Below are positions 33,405 to 38,222 of a stretch of DNA of 38,222 nucleotides, piece by piece. Positions within the stretch are counted from its first letter, which is position 1, and every line of letters begins with the position of its first letter. Origin of the DNA: Prochlorococcus sp. AG-469-F22 (GTDB lineage Bacteria; Cyanobacteriota; Cyanobacteriia; PCC-6307; Cyanobiaceae); NCBI GenBank assembly GCA_003211655.1, contig QCSC01000006.1, positions 1-38,222 on the forward strand, given 5' to 3'. A model generated the notes under the pieces. It was not told the DNA's origin. It did not search any database and was given only the letters and a program-made list of their open reading frames with translations. Both the position numbers and the translations under genes were made by a program.

Positions 33405-33563
33405 TTAGTAAACTTTGCAATGAGAACTAGTTGGATGATCTATACATTCTTTTTCCCAGTAATCTTGCTTTGCTTCTTTCGGTAATTTGTAATTAAAATC
33501 ATGCATTCTCCAAATGTCTGAAGTTGCATTTCTGAGAGAGGTGAACGGAGTATTGAGTTTCAT
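33405..33563 (-). CDS. small Cys-containing protein (52 aa, start corrected)
   Basis: Same SD/start aggaggtcttATGAAAC as its neighbour; C-terminal YWEKECIDHPTSSHCKVY. Confidence 0.65.
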   Translation of the reverse strand: MKLNTPFTSLRNATSDIWRMHDFNYKLPKEAKQDYWEKECIDHPTSSHCKVY

Positions 33564-33670
33564 AAGACCTCCTAGATCTATACCTATATTGTCCTCTAAT
33601 TGACCTGAAATTAATAGAGTATTTTTACCCGAGTAGAACTGCTTTGTGGTTGTCAGCACTATATTTCTCT

Positions 33671-33722
33671 AGTCGGTGGGAGTATAAAGAATACAGGAGT
33701 CAAAAGCACTCACCGACTTTTT
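33671..33722 (+). ncRNA. candidate short RNA or orphan terminator hairpin, plus strand
   Basis: AGTCGGTG(gg)AGT ... ACTCACCGACT-TTTTT; TATATT 7 nt before the stem; no plus-strand CDS upstream reads into it. Confidence 0.35.
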
Positions 33723-33745
33723 AGATAATGAGTGCCTAAGATTCG

Positions 33746-33769
33746 AAAGGGGCAAACACATGCCCCTTT
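33746..33769. terminator. perfect 9-bp hairpin, terminator-like
   Basis: AAAGGGGCA-AACACA-TGCCCCTTT. Confidence 0.55.
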
Positions 33770-33810
33770 ATTTTGTTTAAGTTTGAGTATTCATTGCCAA
33801 TAAATTAGAC

Positions 33811-33842
33811 AAAAAAAGACCCCTATTTCTAGAGGTCTTTTT
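33811..33842. terminator. bidirectional rho-independent terminator-like hairpin
   Basis: AAAAAAAGACCCCT-ATTTCT-AGAGGTCTTTTT, A-run and U-run on both sides. Confidence 0.65.
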
Positions 33843-34007
33843 ATGATTTTACCGAATCAAGTGTTTCCTTGTTTCCACTGTTTCAGTAAAACCTCTCCTA
33901 CACACTCGAATAAACTATTACATATATTTCTTTTTCGTGGAAGGGGGTGAGTAATATTACTTAATTGTCACATATGCCAGTTATACCTTTTACGACTTAG
34001 TTGCATT

Positions 34008-34077
34008 AAAAAACACCCTAATTCTTGCGAATCGGGGTGTTTAGTGATCAGAAATTAGTGTGTGAGGAGTTTCTGAT
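34008..34077 (-). ncRNA. Yfr1-motif sRNA candidate
   Basis: Minus strand ATCAGAAA-CTCCTCACACACTAA-TTTCTGAT, then AACACCC...GCAA...GGGTGTT-TTTT terminator; contains exact ACTCCTCACAC; TAGATT -10-like box at 34089-34084. Confidence 0.5.
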
Positions 34078-34101
34078 ACTTTTAATCTAATGGAAAAAAT
34101 T

Positions 34102-34320
34102 TCAATTCAGTGTAGTGTTTACACAATATTTCTTTTCCCAAAATAAATAAAGATTTGAAAACTGGTTTTTAGTATCCACAATTGCTGTACTTGTTGAGAT
34201 TAATTTCCAACCTGCAGAATTCCTTTTACTTATAATTGCTGCAATTTCACTTTCTTGTCTTTGAGTATTCGCATTCCCTACTGCGTAATATATATCAAGA
34301 TCATTTTCTAAATGTGACAT
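34102..34320 (-). CDS. small DUF4177-like protein
   Basis: 72 aa with 'AAIISKRNSAGWKLISTSTAIVDTKNQFSNLYLFWEKK'. Confidence 0.6.
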   Translation of the reverse strand: MSHLENDLDIYYAVGNANTQRQESEIAAIISKRNSAGWKLISTSTAIVDTKNQFSNLYLFWEKKYCVNTTLN

Positions 34321-34414
34321 TTTTGACTTTGCTAAGTTTACTCAAGATTAATACTAAGCAATCTTTTATCGATAATTAAATGAATTCGATAGGGTATTTG
34401 AAAATGAGTCTTAA

Positions 34415-34519
34415 ATGCTTTTACCTTCACCTCAAATTGCGATTGGATTATTGCTTATAAGCATTGGAATAGTTGTTACTTTTGATATCAAAGTTGATTT
34501 ATTTAAAGGTAAAGAGTAA
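34415..34519 (+). CDS. 34-aa single-TM micro-protein
   Basis: MLLPSPQIAIGLLLISIGIVVTFDIKVDLFKGKE; hydrophobic helix plus charged tail; below the ORF-track cutoff. Confidence 0.4.
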   Translation: MLLPSPQIAIGLLLISIGIVVTFDIKVDLFKGKE

Positions 34520-34537
34520 AAGATTTTTAATGCAGTG

Positions 34538-34639
34538 ATGGAAAGAGAACGTAATTACGATAATGATGGATTAGATCCATCCGAAGAATATAATTCTGCG
34601 ATACCTCCACATCCGGATCCTCATCATCCTGAAGATTAA
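34538..34639 (+). CDS. 33-aa His/Pro/Asp-rich micro-protein
   Basis: MERERNYDNDGLDPSEEYNSAIPPHPDPHHPED; directly follows the TM micro-protein. Confidence 0.4.
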   Translation: MERERNYDNDGLDPSEEYNSAIPPHPDPHHPED

Positions 34640-34658
34640 AAATTAATCTATATAATCA

Positions 34659-35030
34659 ATGAGAAGAAAAATTATTATGGATAGTGCTGCTGATAAACTT
34701 TCGATTCTTCAAGAGAGCGTAAACGCTTTCTTCATTAAATTTTTTGATGGAATGTATCCAGACAAAGTAGATCGTGATCCTGATTTAATTAAGTTAAAAC
34801 GCATTGATACTCTCAACCAATTCAATGGAATTGATAAGGATTACTCTGATTTTGATATTAAAATGGATATCACAAAAGCATTCACTAACATTCTTGAAAA
34901 CGGTTATGGAATTGAAATGCTCAAGGAAGAAAATGTGCCATTTGAAGATAGTGTTGAAAGATTAGTTTTGAAGGAACTTACAAATACTGAAAATGGATAT
35001 GGATATGATTTCAATGATGATGTGGAATAA
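34659..35030 (+). CDS. hypothetical protein (start may be Met at 34677)
   Basis: 123-aa ORF with coding-like composition. Confidence 0.65.
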   Translation: MRRKIIMDSAADKLSILQESVNAFFIKFFDGMYPDKVDRDPDLIKLKRIDTLNQFNGIDKDYSDFDIKMDITKAFTNILENGYGIEMLKEENVPFEDSVERLVLKELTNTENGYGYDFNDDVE

Positions 35031-35127
35031 ATGAAAAAACTACATTAATTACTAATTTGTCTAAGCAAATCTTTCTTTTGCAGCAAGAATTTCCATAAAA
35101 ACTAAACTATCACTTTAATATGAATCA

Positions 35128-35322
35128 ATGAGTACCTCATGGGAACACTACAAAAGGGAATCTGATAAAACTCTATGGGTTCATATTTGTGGCAATCCTA
35201 AGAGTCAGATTGGGATGGCGATCAATAAGTGGTGGCATACACGTTACCCTACTTACAAAATGAGGATATTAGTCTGGAAACCTTTGATTCAATCAAAAAG
35301 AAAAATTATCCTTGATATTTAA
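35128..35322 (+). CDS. small hypothetical protein, Trp-rich
   Basis: 64-aa ORF, TAATG-coupled to the next ORF. Confidence 0.5.
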   Translation: MSTSWEHYKRESDKTLWVHICGNPKSQIGMAINKWWHTRYPTYKMRILVWKPLIQSKRKIILDI

Positions 35323-35630
35323 TGTTGCGACTTCTTCCGTTACCGATTTTTATTGGCATTTATCTATTCTCTTGGTGGATGTGTAGAAAAAATATTGCTG
35401 CTAGTGATGAGCAACTGCAACCATGCATTGATTGGGCATATGTAAAAAATTTACCGCTTCCAAAAAAACCATCTTTTGTCGAGTTTTATGTTGTTTATGT
35501 TTCTTCTTTTTTTAGATTTCCCTTTGGGATAATTATTCAACAACTACCTTTCGCAAAAAAAGTAAGATACTACGAAAGAGAAATGAAATTAATATTTGAT
35601 AAATGGAATTTAGAAAAAATTAAAATTTAA
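35322..35630 (+). CDS. hypothetical membrane protein
   Basis: N-terminal TM segment; TAATG overlap with upstream ORF. Confidence 0.55.
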   Translation: MLRLLPLPIFIGIYLFSWWMCRKNIAASDEQLQPCIDWAYVKNLPLPKKPSFVEFYVVYVSSFFRFPFGIIIQQLPFAKKVRYYEREMKLIFDKWNLEKIKI

Positions 35631-35659
35631 TCCCCTTACAGGTGATTCTGAAAGGGCAA

Positions 35660-35750
35660 AAGTGTATCGAAAGTTAAAATATTCGATCGGGTAGCATAAC
35701 CAATGTAAATACTGGTCTTTAAGTGTATCGAAATAGTGTATTGGAAAGTT
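35660..35750. promoter_or_regulatory. res-like repeat array upstream of serine recombinase
   Basis: aagtgtatcgaaa at 35660-35672 and 35721-35733, variant agtgtattggaaagtt at 35735-35750; ATCGAA-N10-TTCGAT inverted repeat in first copy. Confidence 0.45.
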
Positions 35751-35779
35751 TTAATACAGGTATAGATTATTTGACTGGA

Positions 35780-36358
35780 ATGAACAAGATTTTTGGATAT
35801 TGGAGATGTTCAACAGATAAACAAGATCAAGAGCGTCAAATAAGAGCATTAAAAGATTCAGGTTGCGAAAAAATTGTGGGAGATAAGATTACAGGAACAT
35901 CAGACTATGGAGATAGAGACGAATTATCTAAATTATTAGATGAATTAAAAGAAGGAGATTTATTGATTCTTTCTGAATTATCGAGACTTGGAAGAACCTC
36001 CCTACTTATGCAGATCGAATTAGACAGATTATTAAAGAAAGGAGTAAATGTTCGCACTTTAGATAAGCGACTCGATACAACAACTATGTCTAAAGACATA
36101 GTTGGTTTGATAGTTTCTATTCTTGGATATGCTGCTGAACAAGAACTTCAACAAATTAAATCCAGAACTGCTGAAGGTCATGCAGTTGCACTAAGTAGAG
36201 GTGTAAAGTTTGGAAGAAAGCGAAAGTATGATTCATTTCAGGTTGCAGAAGTAATGAAGAAGAAATCTAAAGGAGAAGGATTAGGAACTATTGCTAAATC
36301 ATTAGGGATGAGTAGATCAATGGTTCAAAGAATTGTTAGACAAGAGGTGGCAGTATGA
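35780..36358 (+). CDS. small serine recombinase (resolvase/invertase family)
   Basis: 'IFGYWRCSTDKQDQERQIRALK' nucleophile Ser, 'LSELSRLGRT', C-terminal HTH 'GTIAKSLGMSRSMVQRIVRQ'; start reassigned to internal Met. Confidence 0.92.
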   Translation: MNKIFGYWRCSTDKQDQERQIRALKDSGCEKIVGDKITGTSDYGDRDELSKLLDELKEGDLLILSELSRLGRTSLLMQIELDRLLKKGVNVRTLDKRLDTTTMSKDIVGLIVSILGYAAEQELQQIKSRTAEGHAVALSRGVKFGRKRKYDSFQVAEVMKKKSKGEGLGTIAKSLGMSRSMVQRIVRQEVAV

Positions 36359-36558
36359 AGAAAGAGAATAATTATGCTGGGGGAGTATCTAATTACATTG
36401 TTTTGAAGGAAGAGAAGGAAGTGATCTTTTATTTGCATAATCCCTATCCAGATTGCTTGGAAATTCCTGCAATAATGAAGGCAAGATTCCCAGAGGATTA
36501 CAAGAGCATAGTTGTGAATTCTTTGGATGAGTTTAAAAAGTATGGAGAGAAAGCATGA
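36355..36558 (+). CDS. small hypothetical protein, operon with resolvase
   Basis: ATGA overlap with resolvase stop; 67 aa. Confidence 0.6.
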   Translation: MKKENNYAGGVSNYIVLKEEKEVIFYLHNPYPDCLEIPAIMKARFPEDYKSIVVNSLDEFKKYGEKA

Positions 36559-36737
36559 CTAAATGGGATGACAATTCCTGGCAGAAAGAGTTCTTGAACA
36601 TGAAGTCTCATTCTCCTTCAGATGCAAAACTTTTGATGGGAGGTGTAAAAGGATTGAAAGATGCTTGGCGATTAGGTGTTCTGCATGTGGAATACGAAAA
36701 ATTGAAGCAAAGACAAGAGGAGCAGCAACAGCAATGA
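36555..36737 (+). CDS. small hypothetical protein, operon with resolvase
   Basis: ATGA overlap with upstream ORF; 60 aa, Gln-rich tail. Confidence 0.6.
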   Translation: MTKWDDNSWQKEFLNMKSHSPSDAKLLMGGVKGLKDAWRLGVLHVEYEKLKQRQEEQQQQ

Positions 36738-36970
36738 GAGAAGAAATAGATTGGAAGAAAGAGATTCTTGAAAGTGGGAGATTCAACAGTAAGTTTGAAA
36801 AGAATCTTCTAGAGAATGGAGCAAAGAACTTCATGCCGGGAATCTATCTTGGATATATGTATTCGAGATGGAGAAAGTTGAAAGGTTTGAACCTTAATGA
36901 TCCCAAGGAGAATTCAGGACAAATGCAATCTACTTTCAAAGAGTTTGAAGCAAAAATCAAGAAGGATTGA
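36734..36970 (+). CDS. small hypothetical protein, last of ATGA-coupled operon
   Basis: ATGA overlap at 36734 supports MREEIDWKKEILESG start; 78 aa. Confidence 0.6.
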   Translation: MREEIDWKKEILESGRFNSKFEKNLLENGAKNFMPGIYLGYMYSRWRKLKGLNLNDPKENSGQMQSTFKEFEAKIKKD

Positions 36971-37157
36971 TTATCAGAATGAAGGGTCATTATTCTTATG
37001 TAACTTTGTGTAAACCCTTATTCATTTTTGATATAAAACTCTTATAGATAATACTCTGTATCCATTCATCCAACGGGTTTAGGTTATGAGGTCTTTAAGG
37101 TTGCTTTTAAGGGATAATTTAAGGAATCTTATATTCTAAATGTATAAATAAATATAA

Positions 37158-37445
37158 TTGAGCAATACAGTTCAAGACCGTAATAAATCAGTAAAACAAG
37201 TACATACCATTAAAAATCGAATAAAAATGCAAGAAGTCTTATACACCAGAGATACCGGTTGGCATTCCAATGAAGGGCAATTGAATAAAGGTATTCGCAA
37301 GAATGTTTCTTACAACAAATACGAAGACCATATTCAAAGAATTGAAAAAGACCTGATGAAGAAACACCGATTAGGATATTCTGCCTTAGTTAAGTTTCTG
37401 ATATTGAAAGAAGGAGAACAACAATTTGGTATTCGATTTATGTAG
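37158..37445 (+). CDS. hypothetical basic protein
   Basis: 95-aa ORF with TTG start. Confidence 0.5.
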   Translation: MSNTVQDRNKSVKQVHTIKNRIKMQEVLYTRDTGWHSNEGQLNKGIRKNVSYNKYEDHIQRIEKDLMKKHRLGYSALVKFLILKEGEQQFGIRFM

Positions 37446-37447
37446 TT

Positions 37448-37552
37448 ATGAATATTCAGATCCAACTTGATTCAGTTCAACAAGCAGAACTCAAAGAAGT
37501 AATGAAGAAAGATTGCGATGAATCAAGAAAATCGTCCCTTTTTGACCATTAA
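37448..37552 (+). CDS. 34-aa micro-ORF overlapping the next AlpA-like gene
   Basis: MNIQIQLDSVQQAELKEVMKKDCDESRKSSLFDH; starts 3 nt after the previous stop. Confidence 0.3.
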   Translation: MNIQIQLDSVQQAELKEVMKKDCDESRKSSLFDH

Positions 37553-37712
37553 AAAAGAAGTATCAGAACTTCTTGGGATTTCCGTTTCAACAATTAATAG
37601 ACTTGTTAAAAGAAGAGAATTCCCTCCTAAAAGAAAAATATCGCCAGGAAGAATGGTTTTTATTAAATATCAAATACAAGAATGGATTAATAAACAAAGA
37701 AGTGACTGGTAA
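37518..37712 (+). CDS. AlpA-like transcriptional regulator/excisionase
   Basis: 'VSELLGISVSTINRLVKRREFPPKRKISPGRMVFIKYQIQEWINKQR'. Confidence 0.8.
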   Translation: MNQENRPFLTIKKEVSELLGISVSTINRLVKRREFPPKRKISPGRMVFIKYQIQEWINKQRSDW

Positions 37713-37767
37713 AGATCTTAAAACTTAAAAAAAGCATTAAAAACTCTTAAAATTAGTTTTTTAAAAA

Positions 37768-38222
37768 TTAAATCAAAAAGGAATTATCAGATAATGAAAT
37801 GTTATCTTCGTTATAGATAATTGCTAATAAATCATTGCTGCCATTATAAATTTTGGAATGATTGCCAGTATCTACAATGCTTATTAAATTAAAATCAAGA
37901 CCATCAATAGCAACTTTATCTTCGCCTTTTTCAAAATCTCTGATTCTGTCATAACCACTTCCTGCAGTTAATTTAAATACATCATTACCGCTGCCACCAT
38001 AAAGATCATCTTTTCCTAAACCACCGTACAAAATATCATCGCCATCTTCTCCTTTTAATAAGTCATCCCCATTCTCTCCATATAAGGTATCTCCATCATC
38101 TCCGCCTCTTAGATAATCATCATCTTCTCCACCATATAAAATATCTGCTCCAGAATGTCCTTTTAGATAATCATCTCCGGTATCTCCATATAATTTATCA
38201 ACTCCAGCACCACCATAAAGTT
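37768..38222 (-). CDS. RTX (hemolysin-type Ca-binding repeat) protein, C-terminal part; continues past window end
   Basis: Frame open to 38222: LYGGAGVDK LYGDTGDDY LKGHSGADI LYGGEDDDY LRGGDDGDT LYGENGDDL LKGEDGDDI LYGGLGKDD LYGGSGNDVF then 'DRIRDFEKGEDKVAIDGL'. Confidence 0.92.
   Translation of the reverse strand, partial: LYGGAGVDKLYGDTGDDYLKGHSGADILYGGEDDDYLRGGDDGDTLYGENGDDLLKGEDGDDILYGGLGKDDLYGGSGNDVFKLTAGSGYDRIRDFEKGEDKVAIDGLDFNLISIVDTGNHSKIYNGSNDLLAIIYNEDNISLSDNSFLI

Larger units (their letters stand above)
31240..37091. mobile_element. possible integrative element bounded by a 12-nt direct repeat (taggttatgagg)
   Basis: Repeat copies at 31240-31251 and 37080-37091 bracket the AlpA-integrase pair and the resolvase operon; boundaries unproven. 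Confidence 0.3.

Noticed and set aside
33950-33961. Palindrome AGTAATATTACT containing TAATATTAC, identical to the geminivirus/CRESS-DNA rolling-circle origin nonanucleotide
   Set aside because: No Rep-like HUH endonuclease ORF in the window and the site is AT-rich; chance is the simpler explanation.
31000-38222. tRNA gene serving as attB for the integrase
   Set aside because: Looked for T-loop (GGTTCRAATCC)-like sequences and cloverleaf arms on both strands; none recognised. A tRNA may lie outside the window.
37768-38222. Periodic ~27-nt pattern resembling a CRISPR or satellite repeat
   Set aside because: Periodicity is codon-level and translates to RTX GGxGxD nonapeptides; units are degenerate at DNA level.

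Overview
The window looks like a Prochlorococcus (high-light, AT-rich picocyanobacterium) chromosome segment. Bases 1 to about 30,450 are dense core genome: ndhA(partial)-I-G-E, nadK, a CYTH protein, a PedR-like LuxR regulator, metF, an NDP-sugar pyrophosphorylase, scpA, ndhD, ndhF, a Z-ISO/NnrU-like protein, rbcR, ndhM, pds, crtB, an RRM protein, cca, ycf34, tsaB-like, plsC-fabD-fabH-plsX-rpaB, radA, ycf3-like TPR, a Cu P-type ATPase, tmk, holB and rpaA. Bases from about 30,450 to the end are an accessory island. It holds an AlpA-like protein coupled to a P4-type tyrosine integrase, a pair of related Cys-containing micro-proteins, and a ~440-nt hairpin-rich noncoding stretch. That stretch includes a minus-strand sRNA candidate carrying the exact 11-nt Yfr1 motif ACTCCTCACAC. 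The island also holds a serine resolvase with a res-like repeat array, heading a four-gene operon of ATGA-coupled small genes, then a second AlpA-like gene and a truncated RTX protein. The best candidates for something undescribed are the island-encoded Yfr1-like RNA with its neighbouring orphan hairpins, the resolvase/small-protein operon, and the hendecad-like repeat extension on PlsX. No tRNA, rRNA or CRISPR array was recognised. All family calls come from reading motifs by eye; no searches were run.
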